Below, piece after piece: positions 53,968 through 61,728 of a DNA stretch of 64,000 bases. Below the pieces are notes generated by a model that did not search any database, had not been told where the DNA came from, and saw only the letters and a list, made by a program, of their open reading frames with translations. Source of the DNA: Bacteroides fragilis (GTDB lineage: Bacteria; Bacillota; Clostridia; Lachnospirales; Lachnospiraceae). The DNA is taken from positions 1 through 64,000 of the forward strand of contig JAMPFK010000011.1 of assembly GCA_023664485.1 (NCBI GenBank), written 5' to 3'. Position 1 is the first letter of the stretch. Each line of letters begins with the position of its first letter. The position numbers and the translations under genes are program-made.

Positions 53968-54000
53968 GGAAAAACCCCGTCCCGTAAAAGGACGAGGTTT
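53968..54000 (-). terminator. T-box attenuator of ileS
   Basis: AAACCTCGTCC, a short loop, GGACGGGGTTTTTCC on the minus strand. It sits directly after the conserved T-box bulge and ends the leader transcript when tRNA-Ile is charged. Confidence 0.85.
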
Positions 54001-54226
54001 CATGCGCTCGTTTTACCACCTGTTACAGCGTATCTGACAATACGGTTTCCGATAACGGCGGAATGCCGTCGGCGCCTACTGCTCCTCCGGAGGTTCAGGC
54101 CAAAGCTCGGAAGTGATATTCCCCGGTTCTCTACTCATACCGGTCTTGCACCGCCACCGGCTCGCTGCGATTTTGAAAAATCGGGTACTGTCTTCTTCAA
54201 TGCCTTTCTATATGGGTCTGTATACT
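53968..54226 (-). promoter_or_regulatory. T-box riboswitch (isoleucine) controlling ileS
   Basis: The minus-strand leader between the promoter and ileS holds a stem I region with the specifier codon ATC in GAATATCACTTCC, a long helical middle part, and the T-box bulge AGGTGGTAAAACGAGCG (54005-54021), which is followed by the terminator. Uncharged tRNA-Ile would pair with the specifier and the bulge and favour read-through. This fills most of the 443-base gap between ileS and the DegV gene. Confidence 0.9.
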
Positions 54227-54232
54227 GTGCCT

Positions 54233-54262
54233 ATTATAGTATTGGAAAAATGGAATTGTCAA
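54233..54262 (-). promoter_or_regulatory. Promoter of the ileS leader
   Basis: TTGACA (54257-54262), 18 bases and TATAAT (54233-54238) on the minus strand. Confidence 0.85.
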
Positions 54263-54313
54263 GGTGAAAATACAGTCATTCCAGCCACGCTGCATACTTA
54301 ATATTTTCTTAAC

Positions 54314-54342
54314 TTGAAAATCCCCGCTCCATAAAGTATGAT
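54314..54342 (+). promoter_or_regulatory. Promoter of the DegV gene
   Basis: TTGAAA (54314-54319), 17 bases, TATGAT (54337-54342), 37 bases upstream of the ATG. Confidence 0.7.
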
Positions 54343-54379
54343 AAAGGAAGTACTTTGATATAGGAAGAAGGGAGAAATT

Positions 54380-55270
54380 ATGCTTCGTATTATTACCGAC
54401 TCAGCCAGCGACCTGCCGAAAGATTACATCGAGAAGCACCATCTTCATGTTATTCCGACACCTGTTGTCATCGATGATATCGACTATTTCGACGGCGCGA
54501 CCATTCAAACAGGAGAATTTTATAAAATACTCGACGACATCAAACGCGATGTCAAGACCTACCATATTAATCCGGCTATGTTCACGGACGCTTTCACCCC
54601 CTATGCGAAAGCGGGCGACACGATTATTTACCTCTGCTTTTCAACAGGTATCGCCGGTACCTATAATGCCGCGAATATTGCCAAAAGCAATGTCCTGGAG
54701 GATTATCCCGATTTCGATCTGACGATCATCGACTCCAAATGCGCCTCCATCGGTTTCGGCCTGTTGGTCTCCAGGCTCGTTACGATGCTGGAAAAAGGCG
54801 CCTCAAAAGAGGAGATCATCGAAGCCGCCGGCTACTTTATTTCGCATATCAAACATGTTTTTACGGTACAGACGCTCGCCTATCTGATCAAAGGCGGACG
54901 CCTCACTAAATTCAAAGGAACCATCGCGGAAACACTGGATATGAAGCCCGTTCTGATCGTCGATGAGAACGGCGCGCTCTCTGTCGTCAAGACGGTACGC
55001 GGACGCAAGAAATCCCTGCGTTTTTTGATCGACTATGCAAAAGAGACCGGCTCTCATCTGGAAAATCAGGTCGTGGCGATCTGCCATGGAGAAGATCCGG
55101 AGACGCTGGATTTTGTGAAATCCCTCGTGGAAGAAACTTTTCATCCCAGGTCCATTATGGTTTCCACCGTCGGCTGCGCGATCGGCGCCCATACGGGCCG
55201 CGGTATCGTAGGCTTCTGTTATTTCGATGCCGATAACGGCAAATATGCAGACTATTTTTCTGAGGCATAA
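54380..55270 (+). CDS. DegV family fatty-acid-binding protein
   Basis: 296-residue cytosolic protein with the two-domain DegV/FakB fold. ITDSASDLP at the N-terminus, CFSTGIAGTYNAA (about 94-106) and the basic RGRKKSL (about 212-218) are the usual ligand-contact motifs. FakB-type proteins present fatty acid to the kinase FakA for phosphorylation; no fakA is in the window. The next gene starts two bases after its stop, so the two are translationally coupled. Confidence 0.93.
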   Translation: MLRIITDSASDLPKDYIEKHHLHVIPTPVVIDDIDYFDGATIQTGEFYKILDDIKRDVKTYHINPAMFTDAFTPYAKAGDTIIYLCFSTGIAGTYNAANIAKSNVLEDYPDFDLTIIDSKCASIGFGLLVSRLVTMLEKGASKEEIIEAAGYFISHIKHVFTVQTLAYLIKGGRLTKFKGTIAETLDMKPVLIVDENGALSVVKTVRGRKKSLRFLIDYAKETGSHLENQVVAICHGEDPETLDFVKSLVEETFHPRSIMVSTVGCAIGAHTGRGIVGFCYFDADNGKYADYFSEA

Positions 55271-55272
55271 TT

Positions 55273-56517
55273 ATGGACGAGACACACGAACACATTTATT
55301 TGGAAGTCAATGAGAATTTCAAAATGAGAGAACTTGATAAAGGCGATCTGGAGCAGTTCAATGCGCTGCTGCAATACGCCTTTCAGGTTACCTCCTACGA
55401 TTTATTTCAGACCGGCTGGGAGCAGGATGAAATCAAGTCCGCCAAACGTCCCATTCTGGAAGAGGCTTATGTACTGGGCTGGTTCTATCAGGAAAAGCTC
55501 GCCTCCATGATTGTCGTTTATTCCATGAAGGTTAATATCCATGATACGATTATGGATATGGGCGGCATTACCGGTGTCGCCACCTATCCGGAATATACCG
55601 GCCGGGGTCTGATCCATTCCCTGATGCGGCACGCGCTGGATTATATACATAAGCAGAAAATGCCGATTTCTTTTCTCTATCCGTATTCGATTCCCTTTTA
55701 CCGCAAAATGGGCTGGGAAATCGTATCCGACAAACTCACTTTCGTTGTAAAAGACACGCAGCTCCCCAAAACGATTCCGGTAGACGGTATGGTGGAAAGG
55801 GTCAGTCTGGATTCCGAGGATTATCACAACGTCCACTCCTATTTTGCCTTACAGCGCCACGGCGCCCTTATCCGCGACGCCCTTTCCTGGGAAGAATACT
55901 GGCGCTGGGATAACGAGGATATCATCGCCGCCGTTTATTACAGCAGAGAACATAAACCGCTCGGCTACGTCGTTTACTACATCGCCAACGAGATTTTTCA
56001 TATTAAAGAAATGGTCTATCTGAATATCGAGGCGAACCATGGCCTCTGGAATTACATCAGCGCTCATTTTTCCATGATCACACAGGTACAGGGCGATAAC
56101 TATTCCGGTGAAACGATGGCCTATTTATTCGATGACAGCGAGATTACGGAAACGATCTCGCCTTATATTATGGCGCGTATCGTCGATGTGAAAGAATTTC
56201 TTACCGATTACCCTTATCAGATACAGCCGGAAGAGCTTAAGCTCCATTTCCTTGTCCATGATGCGATGGCCCCCTGGAACGAGGGCGACTACATGGTGTC
56301 CTGGCGCGACGGCAGAACGATCTGTGAACGAGTGGAAAATAACCAGAGCATCAATGTCGTGGAGCTCTCCGTCAATACGCTGACCACAATGCTGATGGGC
56401 TATAAAAGGCCGACCTACCTCTATGAGCACGAGAAACTTCAAATGGAATACTATATGCTGCTATGGCTGGAACGGCTGATTCCGGTGGAAAAACCTTATT
56501 TTTCAGATTATTTTTAA
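55273..56517 (+). CDS. Eis-like GNAT N-acetyltransferase
   Basis: 414-residue cytosolic acetyltransferase of the Eis family. A GNAT domain (about 15-150) with the acetyl-CoA loop VATYPEYTGRGLIHSLMRHA is followed by a second GNAT-like domain (about 160-300) and an SCP2-like C-terminal domain (about 305-414). Eis relatives acetylate lysines or amines, including some aminoglycosides; the substrate here is unknown. Coupled to the DegV gene and ends 4 bases inside the convergent M20 gene. Confidence 0.88.
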   Translation: MDETHEHIYLEVNENFKMRELDKGDLEQFNALLQYAFQVTSYDLFQTGWEQDEIKSAKRPILEEAYVLGWFYQEKLASMIVVYSMKVNIHDTIMDMGGITGVATYPEYTGRGLIHSLMRHALDYIHKQKMPISFLYPYSIPFYRKMGWEIVSDKLTFVVKDTQLPKTIPVDGMVERVSLDSEDYHNVHSYFALQRHGALIRDALSWEEYWRWDNEDIIAAVYYSREHKPLGYVVYYIANEIFHIKEMVYLNIEANHGLWNYISAHFSMITQVQGDNYSGETMAYLFDDSEITETISPYIMARIVDVKEFLTDYPYQIQPEELKLHFLVHDAMAPWNEGDYMVSWRDGRTICERVENNQSINVVELSVNTLTTMLMGYKRPTYLYEHEKLQMEYYMLLWLERLIPVEKPYFSDYF

Positions 56518-57638
56518 GATTCCTCCAGACAGGCGCTCAAAAACTCCGCCGCGGAAAACAGCATTTCCGGCTCCACTCTGAATGCCGGATGATGAATCGG
56601 ATGCCCGACGCCTGTTCCGAGCTTCACATAACAGCCCGGAACCTTTTCTTCATAAAAAGCGAAATCATCTCCGCCCATAGAGCTTTCTTCCACGGCGACC
56701 AGGCGCCCCATCTCTTCGGCCTTTCTTCTGCAAAAGTCCGCCATTTTTTTATCATTACGGACGGCCGGCGGCCCGGCGATCCACTCCACTTCGGCCTCCG
56801 CGCCGTAAGCCTGCGCCGTCTTTTCCGCAATTTCCTGCAGACGCTCCCCATACAGGGATCTGTCCTCCCGCTCCATCGTCCGGACGGTGCCTTCCATGAC
56901 GGCCTCCGCCGGAATGACATTCCAGGTTGTCCCCGCGCTGACTCTCGTTACGCTGAGCAGGGAAGGATGGAACGCATTGACATTCCTGCTGACGATCGAC
57001 TGCAAAGCCTGTATAACAGCAGCCGCCACGAGGATTGGATCGATTCCATTATCGGGATGCGCGCCATGACAGCCGACGCCCTTCACCGTAATAACAAACC
57101 TGTCCACCGCCGCCGTCACATACCCCTCCCGAATCGCGACCGTTCCGGCCCCGTTCGTCGGGTCGGCATGGAATCCCCATATTTTCTCCACATCCTCCAT
57201 GGCATCCGTTTCCAATATCTTCAAAGCGCCGAGCGAGGTCTCCTCCGCCGGCTGGAAAATAATCCTGACCGTTCCGTGCAGTCTTTCCCGGTTTTCGTGT
57301 AAAAGAACCGCACATCCGATTCCCGCTGCGATGTGCATATCATGCCCGCAGGCGTGCATTTTCCCGGTTTCTTTAGAGCGATAAGACAGATCCGTCTCCT
57401 CCGTAACCGGCAGCGCGTCGATATCGCACCTGAGCGCCCGCACCGATCCTTCCTTTTCTCCCCGGATGACCGCCACAAGGCCCGTTTCCAGTTGATAAGG
57501 AAGAATTTCGATTCCATGTACGGTCAGGATTTCCCGAATCTTCCCAGTTGTCCGAACTTCCTCATAAGCCAGCTCCGGGTGCTCATGAAACCAGTAAAAC
57601 GCATCCCTCAGTTCCTTTTCCAACACCGTCCTGTCCAT
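56514..57638 (-). CDS. M20-family amidohydrolase / carboxypeptidase
   Basis: 374-residue cytosolic zinc or manganese hydrolase of the HipO/AmhX type. Metal ligands are in HACGHDMH (about 93-100), QPAEETSLGA (about 128) and the His of GGDDFAFYE-adjacent region near the C-terminus. The dimerisation domain (about 180-290) contains GCHGAHPDNGIDPI. The start MDRTVLEKELR at 57638 has AAAGGAG upstream. It is last in the oligopeptide-transporter operon, 16 bases after dppC, so it probably hydrolyses an imported N-acyl amino acid or peptide. Confidence 0.92.
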   Translation of the reverse strand: MDRTVLEKELRDAFYWFHEHPELAYEEVRTTGKIREILTVHGIEILPYQLETGLVAVIRGEKEGSVRALRCDIDALPVTEETDLSYRSKETGKMHACGHDMHIAAGIGCAVLLHENRERLHGTVRIIFQPAEETSLGALKILETDAMEDVEKIWGFHADPTNGAGTVAIREGYVTAAVDRFVITVKGVGCHGAHPDNGIDPILVAAAVIQALQSIVSRNVNAFHPSLLSVTRVSAGTTWNVIPAEAVMEGTVRTMEREDRSLYGERLQEIAEKTAQAYGAEAEVEWIAGPPAVRNDKKMADFCRRKAEEMGRLVAVEESSMGGDDFAFYEEKVPGCYVKLGTGVGHPIHHPAFRVEPEMLFSAAEFLSACLEES

Positions 57639-57654
57639 GCTGCTTTCTCCTTTT

Positions 57655-58539
57655 CTACCGCTTCTCGCTATTTGGATCCAGTGCGTCCCGCAGCGCGTCT
57701 CCGACAAAATTAATCGCAATCACCAGTACAACGATTACGAGCCCCGGCGGAATCCACAGCCATGGCTGACTGGTCAGTATCGTCAAAGACTGCGCCCCGT
57801 TTAACATATTTCCAAGGCTTGCCGACGGCGGCTGCACGCCCATGCCAAGGAAACTGAGCGCCGCTTCGTCCAGCATGGAAATCGCCAGAACGGAAGTCGC
57901 GTAAACGAGAATCGGCGCGACCGTATTCGGCAGGATTTCCGAGAATAAAATATGCCGGAGCGGCATTCCCGCCACGATATTTCCTTTGACAAAATTGGTT
58001 TCCCGAAGCGACAGTACATTTCCCCGCACCAATCTGGCAATGCCCGGCCAGTCTACGAAACCGAGAATCAAAATAATATTCCACAGGCCCGGTTTGAAAA
58101 TAGACGCCGCCACCAGCACAAGCAGGATATAAGGAAAAGACATGACCATATCCGTAAAACGCATGATGAGCATATCCGCCGCGCCGCCGAAATATCCCGC
58201 GGCCAGCCCCAGAATGACGCCGATGACCGTAGAGATCAGCGTCGCCATCACGCCGACCAGCAGCGATACCCTTGTCGCATAAAGCAGTCTGCTCAGGACA
58301 TCCCTGCCAATCTGATCCGTACCGAGCAGGAATTCTTTGCAGGGCGCGCCGCCAAACGGCCCCACCATCGCATCCGGGTCGTAGGGCGCGATGACCGGCG
58401 CCAGAACTGCCGCCCCGCACAGAAAAAGCAGGATGCCAAGGCTGAATGCTGCCAGATGATGTCTTCCAAACCGCCTGATAATAGTCTGTTTATAGCTCTC
58501 CGTCGCGATTTTCCGGTTCTCTGTATATTGTGCATCCAT
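57655..58539 (-). CDS. dppC: Oligopeptide ABC transporter permease (DppC/OppC type)
   Basis: 294-residue inner-membrane permease with an N-terminal OppC-type helix, APYDPDAMVGPF just after it, five further helices and the EAA-type loop (LRETNFVKGNIVAGMPLRHILFSEILPN). Its ending (ALRDALDP) is typical of DppC. The ATG at 58539 is preferred because GGTGG lies five bases upstream. Part of the order oppA, oppD, oppF, dppB, dppC. Confidence 0.93.
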   Translation of the reverse strand: MDAQYTENRKIATESYKQTIIRRFGRHHLAAFSLGILLFLCGAAVLAPVIAPYDPDAMVGPFGGAPCKEFLLGTDQIGRDVLSRLLYATRVSLLVGVMATLISTVIGVILGLAAGYFGGAADMLIMRFTDMVMSFPYILLVLVAASIFKPGLWNIILILGFVDWPGIARLVRGNVLSLRETNFVKGNIVAGMPLRHILFSEILPNTVAPILVYATSVLAISMLDEAALSFLGMGVQPPSASLGNMLNGAQSLTILTSQPWLWIPPGLVIVVLVIAINFVGDALRDALDPNSEKR

Positions 58540-58559
58540 GATAACCACCATGCCTTTCT

Positions 58560-59507
58560 CTATTTTAACTGAATCGTCGGGTCAACGAGCGCATACAGAA
58601 TATCTGTCAAAAGATTGCCGAGCAGCACGACGACCGCCGAAAGAAGGCACACACCCATAATGACCGGATAATCCCGGTTGCTGATCGCGCTCATCGTCAT
58701 CAGGCCGAGGCCGGGCCAGGAGAATACCTGCTCGATAATAATCGCTCCGCCAAATAACATGGGAATCTGCATACCGATGACCGTAACAATCGGTATAAGG
58801 GCGTTTCTGAGGGCATGTTTATAAATCACCTGAAATCTGCCGATGCCTTTCGCCCGCGCCGTCCGTAAATAATCCTGCTGTAAAATTTCCAGCACCGCGC
58901 TTCGGATATACCGGATATTGCTTCCCGCCATAGAAGCCGCGAGCACGATAACAGGCATCACCATATGCTTTGCCACGTCTCCGGCCCCTCCCTCCGTTCC
59001 GAGCGTAATCATGCCGCTCGACGGAAGCGCACCCAGCCTGACCGTAAAAATATAAATCAATAACAGCGAAAGAAAAAACCCCGGCACGCTGCTGCCCAGA
59101 AAAGAGAGCGTCACGACTGCATAATCCCCCCTGGAATACTGGTGGACCGCGCTGTAAATTCCCGCCGGCGCCGCGAGCAGCAGGCTGAAGAGCAGGGATA
59201 CGCCCATCAGAAGCAGGGTGGGCCCTAAATGGCTCCCGATCATTGCCGCGACCGGCTGATAGGATTTGACGGAATAGCCCATATTGCCGCGCAGAAGCTG
59301 TCCAAGCCAGACAAAATACTGAATATAAACGGGCTTATCCAATCCCAGCGCGATCCTTTTCGCCTCCAAAGCGCCCTCCGACACCCTCGGCCCCTGCAGC
59401 ATCGCGAGCGGGCTCCCGGCAAGACACATGATTCCGTAATCGATAATGGTAATACCGATTAATACAGGAATCGCAATTAAGATTCTCTTCAAGATATATT
59501 TTCCCAT
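58560..59507 (-). CDS. dppB: Oligopeptide ABC transporter permease (DppB/OppB type)
   Basis: 315-residue permease with six predicted helices. It has the N-terminal MGKYILKRILIAIPVLIGIT, the EAA-type loop (LQQDYLRTARAKGIGRFQVIYKH) and the C-terminal DILYALVDPTIQL. Fifteen bases separate it from oppF and 20 bases from dppC. Confidence 0.94.
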   Translation of the reverse strand: MGKYILKRILIAIPVLIGITIIDYGIMCLAGSPLAMLQGPRVSEGALEAKRIALGLDKPVYIQYFVWLGQLLRGNMGYSVKSYQPVAAMIGSHLGPTLLLMGVSLLFSLLLAAPAGIYSAVHQYSRGDYAVVTLSFLGSSVPGFFLSLLLIYIFTVRLGALPSSGMITLGTEGGAGDVAKHMVMPVIVLAASMAGSNIRYIRSAVLEILQQDYLRTARAKGIGRFQVIYKHALRNALIPIVTVIGMQIPMLFGGAIIIEQVFSWPGLGLMTMSAISNRDYPVIMGVCLLSAVVVLLGNLLTDILYALVDPTIQLK

Positions 59508-59521
59508 ATCCGCACGCCTCT

Positions 59522-60511
59522 CTACTTATCCATCATCCGCGGACAGGCCGCATAATGCCCGTCCCATACTGCCTCCTGCATAACGGGTTCTTCTTTTCCG
59601 CACGCTTTTGCCGCATAAGGGCACCTCGTATGAAACCGGCATCCTGCGGGCGGCGCCTCGCTGCTGCCGATTTCTCCCTGCAAAATACCGCGCTCCTTCT
59701 CCTCCGCTTCCGGATCCGGCACAGGCACGGCCTCCAGAAGCGCCCTCGTATAGGGATGCACCGGATGACGGAAAACCTCCTCCGCCCTGCCGATTTCCAC
59801 AATTTTCCCAAGATACATCACGGCAATCCTGTCGCTGACATAATTGACTGCGCCAAGCCCATGCCCGACAAAGAGAAGCGTCAGGTGCAGCTCCTTCTGC
59901 AGGCTCTTCAACAGATTTAATATCTGTGCCTGAATGGACACATCCAACGCGCTGACCGGCTCGTCACAGACAATAAATTCGGGATTCAGGGAAAGCGCTT
60001 TCGCAATACTGATACGCTGCCTCTGTCCGCCGGAAAATTCATGCGGATATCTGCCGAGCACATTTCCCGGCAGTCCTACCATATCCAAAAGCTTCGCAAT
60101 ATCTTTCTCCACCGTCTCCTTCGCAGACACCCGATGATACAGCATCGGCTGTGCCAGAATTTCATAAATATGCTTCCGCGGATTCAAAGAAGAATAAGAA
60201 TCCTGAAAGACCATCTGGAGATTCGTCCGGATCCGCCGCCTGTCTTCCTTTTTCAGCTTAAAAAAATCGGACCCTTTATAATAAATGCTTCCCGCCGTCG
60301 GTTCCTCCAGACCGACCAGCTGCCTGCCGATCGTAGACTTTCCGCAGCCCGATTCTCCCACGAGGCCGAGCGTTTCCCCCTGCATAATGGAAAAACTGAC
60401 TCCGTCCACCGCTTTGATATATCCGGTCGTATGCGGAATAACGCCGCCCCTGACAGGATAATATTTCTTCATATTTTCCACCCGAATTAACGGTACCCGC
60501 TCTTTCTCCAT
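59522..60511 (-). CDS. oppF: Oligopeptide ABC transporter ATPase (OppF type)
   Basis: 329-residue ATPase with Walker A GESGCGKST, signature FSGGQRQRISIAKAL and Walker B FIVCDEPVSALD. The C-terminal oligopeptide extension carries the Cys-rich segment of this family (CRFHTRCPYAAKACG). The start MEKERVPLIRVEN at 60511 has GGAAGGG upstream. It forms a heterodimer with OppD to drive import. Confidence 0.94.
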   Translation of the reverse strand: MEKERVPLIRVENMKKYYPVRGGVIPHTTGYIKAVDGVSFSIMQGETLGLVGESGCGKSTIGRQLVGLEEPTAGSIYYKGSDFFKLKKEDRRRIRTNLQMVFQDSYSSLNPRKHIYEILAQPMLYHRVSAKETVEKDIAKLLDMVGLPGNVLGRYPHEFSGGQRQRISIAKALSLNPEFIVCDEPVSALDVSIQAQILNLLKSLQKELHLTLLFVGHGLGAVNYVSDRIAVMYLGKIVEIGRAEEVFRHPVHPYTRALLEAVPVPDPEAEEKERGILQGEIGSSEAPPAGCRFHTRCPYAAKACGKEEPVMQEAVWDGHYAACPRMMDK

Positions 60512-60533
60512 CGCAATATCCCTTCCCGATACC

Positions 60534-61520
60534 CTATGTCCTCCCGCGGACCTGAAAATTTTTCCGCACTGTACATTTGGCCGTATGCCCAGGCCCGAAC
60601 CTATAATCTTCCTGTTCGTTATCGCATTCCGCCCGGTAATACCGGCACCGTCCCGCGAACCGGCAGCCCGTAATCGTATCATAGACCTCCGGCACAATAC
60701 CGGGAATGGAAAAAAGCTGCCGCTCCGCCGCGTCCCGTATCGTCGGCACCGATGCGAGCAATGCCTCCGTATAAGGGTGTTTCGGGTTTTTAAACAACTC
60801 TTTTACGGGCGCTTCCTCAATGAACTGGCCCGCATACATCACGATCACCCTGTCTGCCATGCGGGCGACCAGCCCGATATCATGTGTGATCAGGATTAAC
60901 GACATTCCGTTTTCCTGCTGTAATTCCTTTAACAGCTTCATGATCTGCGCCTGTATCGTCACATCCAACGCCGTCGTCGGCTCGTCCGCGATCAGAAGTT
61001 TCGGATCGCAGGATAAGGCCATCGCGATCATGACGCGCTGTCGCATACCGCCGGAAAGCGTATGCGGAAATTTTTTCATGACGCCCGCCGCATCCGGCAT
61101 ACCAACCCTTGTAAGCAGCGTCTCCGCCCGCGCCCGCGCCTCTTCCTTTGACAGATCCATATGCTTCCGGATGCTCTCGGTTATCTGATTCCCCACCGTA
61201 AAAACAGGATTCAGGGATGTCAGCGGATCCTGAAAAATCATCGTCATCTGATTTCCCCGCACCTCGTCCAGTTCTTTTTCCGCCATCGCGAACAGATCCC
61301 GGCCGTCAAACCGCACCGTTCCCCTCGCTTCTCCGCTCCTCGAAAGCAGTCTCATGAGCGAAAGAGACGTCACGCTTTTGCCGCAGCCGGACTCTCCTAC
61401 GATACAGACCGTCTCTCCGCTGTCCACATGAAAACTGACGTGGTCCACACTGATATTTTTCGTTCCAAAATCTCCTTTAAAGGCCGCCGTAAGCTCCTTG
61501 ACCTCGAGTAAATGTGACAT
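60534..61520 (-). CDS. oppD: Oligopeptide ABC transporter ATPase (OppD type)
   Basis: 328-residue ATPase with Walker A GESGCGKS, Q-loop FQDPLTSLNP, signature LSGGMRQRVMIAMAL and Walker B LLIADEPTTALD. The C-terminal Cys cluster (CRFAGRCRYYRAEC) is present. The start MSHLLEVKELTA at 61520 has AAAAGGAGG upstream. A hairpin overlaps the ribosome-binding site, and a second hairpin separates it from oppA. Confidence 0.94.
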   Translation of the reverse strand: MSHLLEVKELTAAFKGDFGTKNISVDHVSFHVDSGETVCIVGESGCGKSVTSLSLMRLLSRSGEARGTVRFDGRDLFAMAEKELDEVRGNQMTMIFQDPLTSLNPVFTVGNQITESIRKHMDLSKEEARARAETLLTRVGMPDAAGVMKKFPHTLSGGMRQRVMIAMALSCDPKLLIADEPTTALDVTIQAQIMKLLKELQQENGMSLILITHDIGLVARMADRVIVMYAGQFIEEAPVKELFKNPKHPYTEALLASVPTIRDAAERQLFSIPGIVPEVYDTITGCRFAGRCRYYRAECDNEQEDYRFGPGHTAKCTVRKNFQVRGRT

Positions 61521-61535
61521 CGCAGCGATACCTCC

Positions 61536-61566
61536 TTTTGTGCCTCTGCCGGCGTCGGACACAAAA
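61536..61566 (-). promoter_or_regulatory. Hairpin at the oppD ribosome-binding site
   Basis: TTTTGTG and CACAAAA pair around a GC-rich loop (CCG/CGG inner pair). The 3' arm directly abuts GGAGG, so the structure could modulate oppD translation. Confidence 0.5.
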
Positions 61567-61583
61567 TTGTTTCCTGTATTCAA

Positions 61584-61609
61584 ATACCCCGCTACAAGCA
61601 GCGGGGTAT
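61584..61609 (-). promoter_or_regulatory. Hairpin between oppA and oppD
   Basis: ATACCCCGCT and AGCGGGGTAT form a 10-bp perfect stem without a U-run. Such an element after a binding-protein gene usually protects its mRNA or reduces read-through, giving more binding protein than transporter. Confidence 0.65.
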
Positions 61610-61728
61610 GTAACTTAACGTTTATATTATCATCAACTTTTTGCTGCCGCAAGACCATTCTGCAAATTCCCACGGAAATCGATTCCATCCCGCAGGCATG
61701 CGGCACTGCCGCCGGAAGCCGTTTCTTC

